Origin: Thermoanaerobacterium butyriciformans
GTDB taxonomy: Bacteria; Bacillota; Thermoanaerobacteria; Thermoanaerobacterales; Thermoanaerobacteraceae
Length of the DNA stretch: 63,317 nt
Direction of reading: 5' to 3'
Assembly (NCBI RefSeq): GCF_017874545.1
Contig: NZ_JAGGLT010000020.1
Span: 1-63,317 of the forward strand
Positions within the stretch are counted from its first letter, which is position 1, and every line of letters begins with the position of its first letter. The notes below the pieces were generated by a model, which was given only the letters and a program-made list of their open reading frames with translations, had not been told where the DNA came from and ran no database searches. A program made the position numbers and the translations under genes. Positions 52,392 through 62,088 of the stretch are shown here, piece after piece.

Positions 52392-54125
52392 TCACTCTAT
52401 CGTCCAATTTTCCTGCTGGTAGTTGTACAAATTATAATACACGCCCTTTCTCTTCATAAGCTCCTCATGTGTACCTTCTTCTTCTATTCCATTCTCAGTA
52501 AGTACGATTATACGCTTAGCATTTCTTATAGTTCCTAACCTGTGGGCGATTATGAGGGTAGTCCTGTTTTTCGATAGATTTTCAATAGACTGCTGGATAA
52601 TCGATTCGCTTTTGTTATCAAGTGATGATGTTGCTTCATCAAGTATAAGTATCGGAGGATTTTTTAAAAACATCCTTGCAATAGATATTCTCTGCTTTTG
52701 TCCACCAGATAATTTAACGCCTCTTTCGCCAATGTACGTGTCATATCCATCTTTTAGCTCCATTATGAAGTCATGGGCGTTTGCAGCTTTGGCCGCATTG
52801 ATTATTTCTTCGTCACTGGCATCTAATTTACCGTATGCGATGTTTTCTTTTATTGTGCCCGAAAACAAAAATACATCCTGCTGGACAATGCCTATATTTT
52901 CTCTAAGCGATGATAGCTTCACATCTCTTATATCTATACCGTCAATTTTTATGGAGCCTGCATCTATCTCGTAAAACCTCGGTATAAGGCTTAGAAGTGT
53001 GGTCTTACCTGCACCTGACGGCCCTACTATTGCCACCGTCTCTCCATGTTTTATCTTAAGATTGATTCCTGATAAGACTTCTCTTTTATTGTCGTAGCTG
53101 AATGTGACATTGTCAAACTCAATATCGCCTTTCACATTTTTTAACTCTATCGCACCTTTTTTATCTGCTATCTCTGGCTCTGTATCCATAAGCTCCACAA
53201 ATCGCCTAAAACCAGCCATTCCCTGCTGGTACTGCTCTATAAACCGCAAAAGAACAGTCAAAGGCTGCAAAAACTGGCTTATGTATATTATGTATGCCAC
53301 CAAGTCACCTGTATTTATAAGTCCTTTTGATATGAAGTAACCACCTGCTGCAAGAGTTATCACAACTGATATATTAGAAAGAAAATTTACACTAGAATCG
53401 AATATGCCAATATGCTTAACTGCTTTTGACCTTGCGCTTTTGTACATAGAGCTTTTATTGTCAAATTTTAATTTTTCGAATTTTTCCCTTACAAATGATT
53501 TGACGACCCTTATTCCCGTAATGCTTTCTTCCAATGTGGCATTCATCTGTGCCTGCGTTTCACGGACATTCTTCCATATAACTTCAAATTTATTGTTGTA
53601 AATATACATGTATATAAACATAAAAGGTATTATGGTAAATACAACCAGTGTCAGCCTCACATCAATTGTAAGCAAAAGTATGAATGTGCCTATTATCCTT
53701 ATGATAGACAAAAAAAGGTCCTCTGGACCATGATGTGCTACTTCTGCTATCTCATTTAAGTCATTGACAACCCTTGACATTATATAACCTGTCTTTGTAT
53801 TGTCATAATAGTTCATAGAAAGTTTCTGAAGATGTGAAAAAGCATCTTTTCTCATATCGTACTCTATGCTTACTCCCAACACGTGCCCGTAGTATCCAAC
53901 TATGTATTCAAGTATCATCCTTCCAAAGTACATAATAGCCAATAGTATTGCAAACCTGTATATAAGGCTAAAATCTTTATTTGGTATAACATTGTTTATC
54001 ACATTTCTTGTCACCATCGGAAATACCAGATCCGACGCTGATATGAAAAATGCACATACCATGTCAAGAATAAAAAGCCATATATGTGGCTTGTAATACG
54101 ATGCAAACCTCTTTATAAGCCTCAA
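52392..54125 (-). CDS. ABC exporter, fused membrane and ATPase domains
   Basis: Homodimeric type-I exporter half-transporter (multidrug/lipid type). About 577 residues: six-span membrane domain (1-310) and ATPase domain with GPSGAGKTT, signature KLSGGQKQRISIAR, Walker B ILILDEATSSLD and IAHRLGTI. A TTG at 54125 (RLIKRFASYYKPH) after GGGGGGA looks like the true start; a GTG at 54173 overlapping the upstream gene is the alternative. Substrate unknown. Confidence 0.88.
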   Translation of the reverse strand: MRLIKRFASYYKPHIWLFILDMVCAFFISASDLVFPMVTRNVINNVIPNKDFSLIYRFAILLAIMYFGRMILEYIVGYYGHVLGVSIEYDMRKDAFSHLQKLSMNYYDNTKTGYIMSRVVNDLNEIAEVAHHGPEDLFLSIIRIIGTFILLLTIDVRLTLVVFTIIPFMFIYMYIYNNKFEVIWKNVRETQAQMNATLEESITGIRVVKSFVREKFEKLKFDNKSSMYKSARSKAVKHIGIFDSSVNFLSNISVVITLAAGGYFISKGLINTGDLVAYIIYISQFLQPLTVLLRFIEQYQQGMAGFRRFVELMDTEPEIADKKGAIELKNVKGDIEFDNVTFSYDNKREVLSGINLKIKHGETVAIVGPSGAGKTTLLSLIPRFYEIDAGSIKIDGIDIRDVKLSSLRENIGIVQQDVFLFSGTIKENIAYGKLDASDEEIINAAKAANAHDFIMELKDGYDTYIGERGVKLSGGQKQRISIARMFLKNPPILILDEATSSLDNKSESIIQQSIENLSKNRTTLIIAHRLGTIRNAKRIIVLTENGIEEEGTHEELMKRKGVYYNLYNYQQENWTIE

Positions 54126-54165
54126 AAAAATCCCCCCGTTTATTTTAAACCCGATTGTTGCTTTT

Positions 54166-54717
54166 TCACACACCCTCAGGAATCCATTTTTCCATCATAC
54201 TCCTGTAATTAAGCACCTTATCACTATCTACTGTAAAAGTACCATCGCCATTGGCATGAAATGTAGGTTTCCCTTTTTTATCTTGATCTAACCACAGGCG
54301 AATTCCTTCCAGTACAACAATCCCATGTTTCTCAATATAATCCTCAACCTTACACTCTATACAAGCAATACATTCATCTATAAGAGGTGCCTTTACACTT
54401 TTTGCAGGCAACGGTGTCAGTCCAAATTCCTTAAACTTATCAACTTCCGTACCTGATACCGTACCGATTCTTATGACTTTCTCAATCATATCAGCATCAG
54501 GTATTGCTATCACACATTCCTTCGTCTTCATCATCGTTGTAAATGAATGATTCCACGCTCCTGTTGATATTGCAATGTGTGGGGCAAAATCCATAACCAT
54601 ATGCCATGATATAGTCATTATATTGTTTTTGTCACCTTCCTTTGTCGTAACAAGTATAACCGGTCCCGGCTCAAGAAATGTAAATGCTTTTTTGATTGAT
54701 ATTTCTGTAAATGCCAA
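54166..54717 (-). CDS. Flavin reductase-like FMN-binding protein
   Basis: About 183 residues of the flavoredoxin/flavin-reductase domain: FLEPGPVILVTTKEGDKNNI, MTISWHMVMDFAPHIAIS, CVIAIPDADMIEKV and the Cys pair CIACIECKVEDY. Role probably electron transfer or flavin reduction; no partner is evident. The ATG at 54726 touches AGGAG with no spacing, so translation more likely begins at TTG 54717, 8 nt from the site. Upstream DNA carries a word shared with the ECF S component promoter region. Confidence 0.8.
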   Translation of the reverse strand: MAFTEISIKKAFTFLEPGPVILVTTKEGDKNNIMTISWHMVMDFAPHIAISTGAWNHSFTTMMKTKECVIAIPDADMIEKVIRIGTVSGTEVDKFKEFGLTPLPAKSVKAPLIDECIACIECKVEDYIEKHGIVVLEGIRLWLDQDKKGKPTFHANGDGTFTVDSDKVLNYRSMMEKWIPEGV

Positions 54718-54835
54718 TTTTATCATCTCCTGATAATGAGAGTATTGTAGAAAATTCTTGTTTTACTATATTATAGCATAATAAATATGCTAAATAAAAA
54801 ATAGTACTACTACAATTAGTTTTACAAGAAACTTA

Positions 54836-55135
54836 GCAGAAAGCCTCGTTACTTGTAACAAGGATGAATGCTTATGTGTTCTTTTGACAACACTTGAAGT
54901 ACTATTGCTGCAATAGTATAATGATTTTAAGGGATGTAGACTCCATGCCTTAAGCTATCGCTAATATCTCATAAGAGATATAGATAGTAAAGTCTGTTGA
55001 AAGAGGTCAGTACTTGTATGATGTAGAAGACACAATATGCAGATTAATCGTACAACGCATCTTGAGAGTACAAGAGAGGCCTTCAAGTAAACAGAACCTC
55101 CCTCACTTGTGGGAGAGAACAGTCAGTTGAATATT
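54836..55135 (+). other. Hairpin-rich noncoding tract (possible structured RNA or IS remnant)
   Basis: No gene is seen at 54727-55193. The tract contains at least four helices on either strand: 54844-54863 (CCTcGTTAC/GTAACaAGG), 54901-54917 (ACTATTG/CAATAGT), a nested arm 54938-54995 (AGACT, CTATC, ATATCTC with GAGATAT, GATAG, AGTCT) and 55098-55115 (CTCCC/GGGAG). The outermost two share ACTTGT in the loop. This could be a decayed IS200/IS605-type element with hairpin ends, or a structured RNA ahead of the acetamidase gene. I cannot match it to a known RNA family. Confidence 0.45.
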
Positions 55136-55193
55136 ATAACTTTAAAATCTATAATGTGTTTGAATAGTTTACATAAAAAGGAGATGTTGGAAT

Positions 55194-56090
55194 ATGTATG
55201 AATTGGCAAACGAGAAGTGCATCTTTAGCTTTTCAAGACACAATGATCCTGTACTTTATGTAAACGATGGAGAGGAGGTGAAGATAGAAACTTTAGATTG
55301 TTTTTCATGCCAAATTAAAACAAATGATGACAAGTTAGAGACAATGGATTGGGATAAAGTAAATCCTGCAACAGGTCCAATCTATGTAAATGGTGCAGAA
55401 GAAGGCGACACACTTGAAGTGACAATCAAGAAAATCGAAATTGATGACAAAGGCGTCGTTGCAACAGGGAAAGATTTGGGAGTTTTAGGTCATATGATGA
55501 ATGATCTATATTCAAAAGTAGTTGAAATAAATGATGGAAAAGTCATTTTTAATGAAAAGCTCTCACTCCCTGTAAAGCCCATGATAGGTGTAATAGGCGT
55601 CGCTCCAAAGGAAAGTGAGATAAACTGCGGCACGCCTGGTTCTCATGGAGGGAACATGGATACAACACTTATAGGAGAAGGCTCTAAGCTTTATTTGCCT
55701 GTATTTGTAGATGGTGCACTTTTCGCATTAGGAGATTTACATGCTGTAATGGGGGATGGAGAAATAGGCGTATCAGGCGTAGAAGTACGCGGCACCGTTA
55801 CAGTTGGGCTTAGAGTTTTAAAAAACTTAAAGCTCAATAATCCACTTGTAAAGACAAATGAAGTAACAGCTACAATCGCATCGAACGAATCAATATCAAA
55901 AGCTATAGAAACAGCAGTAAAGGATATGGCAGAACTTTTTCAAAAAAACACTGACCTATCAATAGAAGAAATATCAACCCTTTTCAGTATATCTGGCAAT
56001 GTCCAAATATCTCAAGTTGTTGACCCACTTAAGACAGCACGATTCTCAATGCCAAACTGGGTCTTGGAGACGTATGGGATAATATTTTAA
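55194..56090 (+). CDS. Acetamidase/formamidase family amidase
   Basis: Hydrolyses short amides to acid plus ammonia. 298 residues, typical FmdA/AmdA size: NPATGPIYVNGAEEGDTLEV, GTPGSHGGNMDTT with the metal/active-site His, and ALGDLHAVMGDGEIGVSGVE. The substrate (formamide, acetamide or another) cannot be told. It is a lone plus-strand gene with an AAGGAGATG ribosome region, converging on the EamA permease. Confidence 0.92.
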   Translation: MYELANEKCIFSFSRHNDPVLYVNDGEEVKIETLDCFSCQIKTNDDKLETMDWDKVNPATGPIYVNGAEEGDTLEVTIKKIEIDDKGVVATGKDLGVLGHMMNDLYSKVVEINDGKVIFNEKLSLPVKPMIGVIGVAPKESEINCGTPGSHGGNMDTTLIGEGSKLYLPVFVDGALFALGDLHAVMGDGEIGVSGVEVRGTVTVGLRVLKNLKLNNPLVKTNEVTATIASNESISKAIETAVKDMAELFQKNTDLSIEEISTLFSISGNVQISQVVDPLKTARFSMPNWVLETYGIIF

Positions 56091-56094
56091 TTTG

Positions 56095-56997
56095 CTATAT
56101 CTCTTCATCAGCATTTTTACTGCTAAATAAAGCTATATTGTCTTTCTGCACAATTAAAATTCCTATAAGTATTACGATTGTTCCGATTACAAGCTGGATA
56201 GTAATTTTTTCTGATAAAAATATTGCTGCAATTATGCTGGCTAGTATCGGCTTTGCAAAGAAAACCATAGATCCTACACCAGTATTTACACTCGATAAAC
56301 CTAAGAAATAAGTGTAATATGCAATGCCTGTAACAAATACAGTTAAATACAGCATCTGCGGAATAGCCTTTAGCGGCAAACTAAAAACAGGATATTTGTT
56401 GTACAAAAGCAAAGGAATAAGAAGCAAACTTCCTATTATGAAGGAAAGTGAATTCATTACAACGCTGTCGTACTTAACAGTGAATTTCTTTCCCAATACT
56501 GTGTATACACCGTACATGATCGATGATAGAATGAGGAGTCCGATTCCAATAATATGGTTTCCACCTGAAACCATCTGTTTATAAAACACTATGATTAAAC
56601 CTATTACACCCAGTATCAAACCATAAATTTTAGTGCGATTTAATTCTTCCTTTAACAAAATTGAAGCAGTGATCATTACAAAAAGAGGATTTGAGCTAAA
56701 TATTACAGCAGAAAGACTGGCGGATGTCATGTTTATCCCTATCTGCAAAAATGACATGCTGAATACCACATTAGTAAGTCCTATTAACACTAATAGCATA
56801 AAATCTTGAAACGTTATGTGAAGATTTTTGCTTTTAATATTTTTTATGGCAATAGGCAGTAATATAAGTCCGCCTATAAAAAACCTGATGAAATTTATCT
56901 GAAGTGGATTTACAATGCCCGTCAGTGTTCTTCCTACAACCTCGTAAGTGCTGAAGAAAAGCACAGTTATAATAAGATAGATATAACCTCTATTCAA
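56095..56997 (-). CDS. EamA/DMT-family transporter
   Basis: About 300 residues with ten hydrophobic spans and two EamA repeats; the first repeat has NPLQINFIRFFIGGLILLPI and the second VVMNSLSFIIGSLLLIP and VGSMVFFAKPILASIIA. Exporter of a metabolite or drug; substrate unknown. A TTG start at 56997 fits the GAAGGTG site; a GTG at 57006 overlaps that site. Confidence 0.85.
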   Translation of the reverse strand: MNRGYIYLIITVLFFSTYEVVGRTLTGIVNPLQINFIRFFIGGLILLPIAIKNIKSKNLHITFQDFMLLVLIGLTNVVFSMSFLQIGINMTSASLSAVIFSSNPLFVMITASILLKEELNRTKIYGLILGVIGLIIVFYKQMVSGGNHIIGIGLLILSSIMYGVYTVLGKKFTVKYDSVVMNSLSFIIGSLLLIPLLLYNKYPVFSLPLKAIPQMLYLTVFVTGIAYYTYFLGLSSVNTGVGSMVFFAKPILASIIAAIFLSEKITIQLVIGTIVILIGILIVQKDNIALFSSKNADEEI

Positions 56998-57071
56998 TTT
57001 TGACACCTTCTTATGTAAATTTTACAATACACTTTTATTATATACCCCGTGTCAAGATTGTCGTTAAGGTT

Positions 57072-58523
57072 TTACACACTCTTTTCATATTTTAAATCAA
57101 ACTTAATACAAGCACCACCGCCATCTCTATTATAAGCTTCTATTTTGCCGCCATGAGCCTCTACCAACTTCTTTGCAATGTAAAGTCCCAGACCGACGTG
57201 TCCATCTTCTGATGATCTTGACATATCTCCTCTGTAAAACCTTTCAAAAACATGTGTTAAGTCTTTCTTGCTGAATCCGCTGCCCGAATCACAAACTGTT
57301 ATACTTATTTTATATTCATCGATATTACATTTTATCTTTATCATTCGTGATTTAGGCGTATATCTCACGCTGTTAATAACGATGTTATCCATTATCCTCT
57401 CAAACTTTTGAACATCAATATATACCATCGCTTTATCATGCCTTAGGTCTAAAATATCTAAATCGAAATTTAAACTTTTGTCTTTTGAAATTTGTTTATA
57501 TTCATCTATTTTATGTGTCAAGAAATCTTTTATATTTATTTGACTAAAATTAAGATTGGCTGATGAATCATCTAATTCAGACATAAAAAGCATCATCTTC
57601 ACAATCTTTATACATTTATCAGCGTTCTCAACAATCACATCTAAATACTTTTTAAATTTTAATTTGTCGTCTATACAATCATCAAACAATGATTCAGCGT
57701 ATCCTCTGATTATTGAAATAGGTGTTTTCAAATCATGGGCAAGAGATTCCACCATTTCGTGCCTTTCCTGCTCTACTTTCCACTGGGTGATAAGAGAATT
57801 TTTTAATTCATCTTTCATATCATTAAATGCTGCACATAAACTACCAAGTTCATTATCCGCTTTATAATCAATATCAAAATTAAGATCTCTTTCTTTTATT
57901 TTTCTTGACGCTTCAATAATCAAATTTAAAGGCTTTCTTATATTTTTAGTAAATTCCATAGAAAAAAGTATTGTAAATAAAGCGATGTAAATAAACGGCG
58001 AAAATAGTATTATTATAAACAATGGCTCGTAAAAAAATTTGTCTGACTTGTTGATAAAATAAGGCGTTAATGTATATGACAACGAAACAGCGCCTTCTAT
58101 CATACCTTGCTTATTTATTATCGGTATGACTTTATAATAGCTACCTTTTATACCAAATGTCGTATTTATAATTTTAAAAAGCTCGTCTCTATTCCTAATC
58201 AGCTTTTGACTGTCAGTGCCATATATTTTATCGCCATTTTGATTCATCACCTGATACTTAATACCTTCTTTTGGTATGATTTTGTCAATCTTGCTTTTAT
58301 TATTAATATTTAATATATCAGCCCCATATCCTCTAATCTTGCTTTCAATTGAAGGAATCATCTTCTCATAGTAATTCGCCGGATAAACCTTTTTATACTG
58401 AATATTTAAAAACAACAAATATCCTATATAATACGTCACTATAGTTGCCAATATACTCAGTATCAATATAGAAATAAAAGATATAATAAACTGTGCCTTC
58501 AGTGGTTTATTTTTAAATATCAT
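57072..58523 (-). CDS. Sensor histidine kinase of the MutFEG operon
   Basis: Membrane sensor kinase, about 483 residues. Spans at 14-37 and 166-189 enclose an extracellular sensor; HAMP at about 190-245; phospho-acceptor H263 in LAHDLKTPIS; ATPase motifs NSVRYTP, CDSGSGFS and GHVGLGLYIAKKL. The ATG overlaps the response-regulator stop (ATGA). Likely senses a lantibiotic or cell-envelope stress, by analogy with SpaK/NisK-type systems; that is inference from the operon. Confidence 0.9.
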   Translation of the reverse strand: MIFKNKPLKAQFIISFISILILSILATIVTYYIGYLLFLNIQYKKVYPANYYEKMIPSIESKIRGYGADILNINNKSKIDKIIPKEGIKYQVMNQNGDKIYGTDSQKLIRNRDELFKIINTTFGIKGSYYKVIPIINKQGMIEGAVSLSYTLTPYFINKSDKFFYEPLFIIILFSPFIYIALFTILFSMEFTKNIRKPLNLIIEASRKIKERDLNFDIDYKADNELGSLCAAFNDMKDELKNSLITQWKVEQERHEMVESLAHDLKTPISIIRGYAESLFDDCIDDKLKFKKYLDVIVENADKCIKIVKMMLFMSELDDSSANLNFSQINIKDFLTHKIDEYKQISKDKSLNFDLDILDLRHDKAMVYIDVQKFERIMDNIVINSVRYTPKSRMIKIKCNIDEYKISITVCDSGSGFSKKDLTHVFERFYRGDMSRSSEDGHVGLGLYIAKKLVEAHGGKIEAYNRDGGGACIKFDLKYEKSV

Positions 58524-59215
58524 AAAAACTTCTCCCATTTATAACCTATTCCCCACACTGTCTTAATATATTCTGTATCAGGATCAAGGTTTTCAATTTT
58601 TGCTCTTATATTTTTAATATGCTCTGTAACTGTAGTAGTGTCGCCATCTGCATCAAACCCCCATACTTTTTCATATATCTGCTCTTTTGAGAATACTTGA
58701 CCAGGATGAAGCGACAAAAGCTCTAAAACATCAAATTCTTTTTTTGTAAGCCCAATAGGATTCCCCTTCACCATCACTTCCCGCGACTTTAAATCTATAG
58801 TAATGTTCTTAAAATTTAATAAAGTCCTTTTTCCTTCTTCATTCAATAAAATTGCTCGTTTTTCCCTTCGTAAATGTGCATCAATCCTTGCTAACAATTC
58901 CTTTAAACTAAATGGTTTTACAACATAATCATCGCCACCTAAGGCAAAGCCCTTTATCCTGTCCATTTCGCTTTGCTTTGCACTTAAAAATACGATGGGA
59001 CAAATTACAGTATCCCTTATCTTGCGGCAAACTTCATACCCATCAATATCAGGCATCATTATATCAAGCACTATAAGATCCGGCATTTCTTTAGCTTTTT
59101 CAATTCCTTCCTTGCCGTTATAAGCAGTCAGAACAATATTGCCCTTTCTTTCAAGCGAATCTTTCAACAAATCAACTATTTCTTTCTCATCATCAATAAT
59201 TAATATTTTACTCAT
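58520..59215 (-). CDS. OmpR-family response regulator of the MutFEG operon
   Basis: 231 residues: receiver domain with D51 (LIVLDIMMPD) and VVKPF lysine, then a winged-helix DNA-binding domain (LTKKEFDVLELLSLHPGQVF, VWGFDADGDTTTV, IKTVWGIGYKWE). It overlaps mutG by 8 nt and the kinase by 4 nt. A direct repeat with 11-bp period in the mutF promoter is a likely target. Confidence 0.94.
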   Translation of the reverse strand: MSKILIIDDEKEIVDLLKDSLERKGNIVLTAYNGKEGIEKAKEMPDLIVLDIMMPDIDGYEVCRKIRDTVICPIVFLSAKQSEMDRIKGFALGGDDYVVKPFSLKELLARIDAHLRREKRAILLNEEGKRTLLNFKNITIDLKSREVMVKGNPIGLTKKEFDVLELLSLHPGQVFSKEQIYEKVWGFDADGDTTTVTEHIKNIRAKIENLDPDTEYIKTVWGIGYKWEKFL

Positions 59216-59981
59216 ACATTTTCCTGCCTTCCCATCCCTTAAACCATATTATACCACCAACAATCATAAATATAAAAAACAATGAAGCAAAGATGAACCC
59301 ACTGGCAATCTGATTAATCAATTCTCCCGACGATATTATTTTAGGCGGATATGTCATGCTTGATGTAAAAAGAAGATATGCACCAGGAAGTTCCGATAAC
59401 CTCACAGGCCATGCCCATGGGATATAAGTCCATATACTATTGCCTAAGTTGGTAGACATAAGCGCAGCAACTAACATGCCAAAACCACCAACTCCAATTG
59501 ATGCTCCCAATCCCCATGCAAAACTAATCCACATATATATAGACAATAATGATAATGCGCCGATTGATTCTAAGATAAAAGACGCTATATAGATGACCCA
59601 CGGAAAATTCCCACGTAATATTTCAAATCCAATTCCAAAAATAACTATCGAAATCATCATACTTATCTGCATTGATAATGCTATAATTATGAATTTGCCA
59701 ATGTATAAATTGCTCCTTTTAAAATTATTACAAAACAAGTTTATGAAACCTCCAGCGTTCTCCTCCTGATTTGCAGCCAAACCAAATAATAAGCCAGCCA
59801 TAATCGGAACAAACAATGCTGTCCAGATTTCAAAAAAGGCTTGATGTATATAAAAATCAGATAAAGATCTTACTGATGAGTACCATAGAAGCGCAAATGA
59901 AAACAATACCGGAATCAAAAATGTAATATATCTTAAAGGCGTACGTTTAGTCTTTATTATTTCAGAATGCAATATCTTCAT
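59208..59981 (-). CDS. Lantibiotic-immunity-type ABC permease, MutG-like
   Basis: About 257 residues, six hydrophobic spans, no ATPase. MKILHSEIIKTKRTPLRYIT, NLFCNNFKRSNLYIGKF and the conserved IPWAWPVRLSELPGAY loop resemble MutG/SpaG-type immunity permeases. ATG at 59981 follows AAAGGAGAG at 10 nt and overlaps the mutE stop (TGATG). Confidence 0.82.
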   Translation of the reverse strand: MKILHSEIIKTKRTPLRYITFLIPVLFSFALLWYSSVRSLSDFYIHQAFFEIWTALFVPIMAGLLFGLAANQEENAGGFINLFCNNFKRSNLYIGKFIIIALSMQISMMISIVIFGIGFEILRGNFPWVIYIASFILESIGALSLLSIYMWISFAWGLGASIGVGGFGMLVAALMSTNLGNSIWTYIPWAWPVRLSELPGAYLLFTSSMTYPPKIISSGELINQIASGFIFASLFFIFMIVGGIIWFKGWEGRKMYE

Positions 59982-60739
59982 CAATTTAGATCTCTCCTTT
60001 GAAACCAAATCATAGTAAGAATTGAGAATATCAAAAACGCTAAAACCGATACGATAACGCCTATCGGGATTACCGATGGATCTCTTAAAGAGTCATTAAT
60101 CTGTAATAATGTACCGTTAGGGTGAACACCTATTATTGGACACATAAGCCTTATTGGCCAGCTCCATGGAATATAGATCCAATATGATTTCGAAGCTCCA
60201 ATCACACCGATAATAAGTCCTACAAACCCTAAAGCAATACTATAAAATGTTCCTTTCATAGTTGCCAGCCATAATTCCAAAGGAATAAGAGCAAGCGATG
60301 TAACCCATGTAAAAAATCCTCCTGCAATTATTTTAACCCAAGGAATATCTCCACCTGCCGTTATTGTCCCTGTCATAATAATAGCAATAATCAAAACCAA
60401 TGTTGACAAAAATGTATAAAAGGCCATTATCAATATTTTGCCTATCCATATTTTGTGTAGAGGAACATTACGATTTTTTATACTTCGATATCCGCCAGAT
60501 TTTTTCTCATGCAAAGCTACCAGCGATGCATAAAGTGCCAAGCCAATCGGTATAAAAATTACCGGCCACCAATTGTAAACCAAATCAATAAGAAGTTGCC
60601 ATGGCATAAGATAATTTGCAGGCATAAATATCTTCTGTGGCAGTGCATACAGCACAAAAAACAGCGGCGCAAATATAATAAGTTTTCTCATAAATGTTCT
60701 TCTGTACTTTAAATTTTCCGATTTCAAGATACTAATCAT
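59981..60739 (-). CDS. Lantibiotic-immunity-type ABC permease, MutE-like
   Basis: About 252 residues, six spans, sister to the next permease: ISILKSENLKYRRTFMRKLI at the N-terminus, YRSIKNRNVPLHKIWIGKIL and YIPWSWPIRLMCPIIGVHPN. MutE/EpiE-type. Overlaps mutF by 8 nt. ATG at 60739 is after GAGAGGTG; a GTG 9 nt upstream lies in that site. Confidence 0.82.
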   Translation of the reverse strand: MISILKSENLKYRRTFMRKLIIFAPLFFVLYALPQKIFMPANYLMPWQLLIDLVYNWWPVIFIPIGLALYASLVALHEKKSGGYRSIKNRNVPLHKIWIGKILIMAFYTFLSTLVLIIAIIMTGTITAGGDIPWVKIIAGGFFTWVTSLALIPLELWLATMKGTFYSIALGFVGLIIGVIGASKSYWIYIPWSWPIRLMCPIIGVHPNGTLLQINDSLRDPSVIPIGVIVSVLAFLIFSILTMIWFQRRDLN

Positions 60740-61430
60740 TTTTTTCACCTCTCACTACATTAAAAAATAACTGTTCAATGTCTTGCTTTTCGTCTATTGT
60801 TCCTTGATATTTAAGCTTGCCATTGCTTATAATGCCTACTGTATCGACAAGCTTTGAAACCTCCGTCAAAATATGGCTTGATAATATTACTGTAATCCCC
60901 ATTTTCTGAAAAGACTTTATTAATTCTCGAAGATTTTGTATGCCTATAGGATCTAAACCATTAGATGGCTCATCAAGTATTAACAAATCGGGACTTCCTA
61001 ATAATGCTATGGCAATGCCTAATCTCTGTTTCATGCCTGTAGAAAATTGTGATACTAACTTTTTGCCTGTATCATTTAAACCTACAATTTTTAAAACTTT
61101 TTTAATCCTCTCATCATCAATTCCGATTAATCTTGCGTGAACTAAAAGATTCTCATACGCCGTCAAATTGCCATATAGTGCAGGTGCCTCAATAAGTGCG
61201 CCAATCCTATCAAGATGTTTTCTCCGCCATCTCTCTCCAAATACAAATATTTCTCCTGATGTTGGATGCAGTAGACCAGTTAACATCTTTAATGTAGTAG
61301 ATTTACCGGCGCCATTAGGTCCAAGAAGCCCATATATAGATCCTTTGGGAACTTTTAATGAAATGTCATCTACAACTAAGTGTTTCCCGTAAGACTTTTT
61401 TAAATTTCTCGTTTCAAGTATATATTCCAT
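60732..61430 (-). CDS. Lantibiotic-immunity-type ABC ATPase, MutF-like
   Basis: About 232 residues: Walker A GPNGAGKST at 37-45, signature FSTGMKQRLGIA, Walker B LLILDEPSNGLDP and SSHILTEV. With the two permeases it would expel a lantibiotic-like peptide from the membrane. No lanthipeptide precursor or synthetase gene is in the window, so it protects against a foreign or unlinked peptide. First gene of a five-gene operon. Confidence 0.88.
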   Translation of the reverse strand: MEYILETRNLKKSYGKHLVVDDISLKVPKGSIYGLLGPNGAGKSTTLKMLTGLLHPTSGEIFVFGERWRRKHLDRIGALIEAPALYGNLTAYENLLVHARLIGIDDERIKKVLKIVGLNDTGKKLVSQFSTGMKQRLGIAIALLGSPDLLILDEPSNGLDPIGIQNLRELIKSFQKMGITVILSSHILTEVSKLVDTVGIISNGKLKYQGTIDEKQDIEQLFFNVVRGEKND

Positions 61431-61470
61431 AATATACCACCTTTCTCCCATCTTTTTGTTTGATGTTTGT

Positions 61471-61505
61471 ATTATAAAACTAAATTATAAAGAATTTATA
61501 AAGAA
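61471..61505 (-). promoter_or_regulatory. mutF promoter with an 11-bp-period direct repeat
   Basis: TATAAT at 61471-61476 (minus strand) has no good -35 box. In its place, TTCTTTATAA occurs twice, at 61485-61494 and 61496-61505, start to start 11 bp. This is the layout of OmpR-family activator sites and suggests direct control by the response regulator of the same operon. Confidence 0.6.
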
Positions 61506-61593
61506 ATATTTTTTTCCTATTTAATTAATTAGCAAATAATGTTATAATATTATTAAAGAAAAATTATTATTTATTGATAATGGAGATGATTAT

Positions 61594-62082
61594 ATGAATC
61601 CTTTAAAGTATGCAATCAAAATGGAACTTGATGGTGTAGATTACTACAATAATCAAGCTGAATTAAATAAAGACAACGAACTTTACAATGTATTTAAAGA
61701 GATGGCAAAAGATGAAATGACACATGCAGAAATACTAAAAAACAAAATGAATGAAATTACATTTGAATTAAAAGATGATAGGGATTTAGAAAGGGCTAAA
61801 AATATATTTTTCAACGCAAAAAATTTTAAAACAAATATTAAAGACATACCGGGACAAATTGATGGATACAATCTAATCTTAGATAAAGAAAAAGAAAGCA
61901 TAGATCTCTATAAAAATCTCTTAGATGACACCAATGATGAAGAAGAAAGGGAAATCTTTAAATACCTTATAAAACAGGAAGAAGAGCATTATAGTATAAT
62001 CGAAGACATAATAACATTGTTGAATCACTCTAATGAATGGGTTGAATCCGCTGAGTTTGGAGTAAGAAAAGAAGAATATTAG
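61594..62082 (+). CDS. Rubrerythrin-like ferritin-fold protein
   Basis: 162 residues, all-helical, predicted di-iron carboxylate protein. Glu/His ligands appear in MELDGVDYYNNQAE, DEMTHAEILKNK, DKEKESIDLYK and IKQEEEHYSIIE, in the order of rubrerythrin. There is no rubredoxin domain at the C-terminus, so it is the short type. Likely protects against peroxide or superoxide. Upstream TATAAT (61536-61541 region) and GGAGATG ribosome site. Confidence 0.85.
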   Translation: MNPLKYAIKMELDGVDYYNNQAELNKDNELYNVFKEMAKDEMTHAEILKNKMNEITFELKDDRDLERAKNIFFNAKNFKTNIKDIPGQIDGYNLILDKEKESIDLYKNLLDDTNDEEEREIFKYLIKQEEEHYSIIEDIITLLNHSNEWVESAEFGVRKEEY

Positions 62083-62088
62083 TACATA

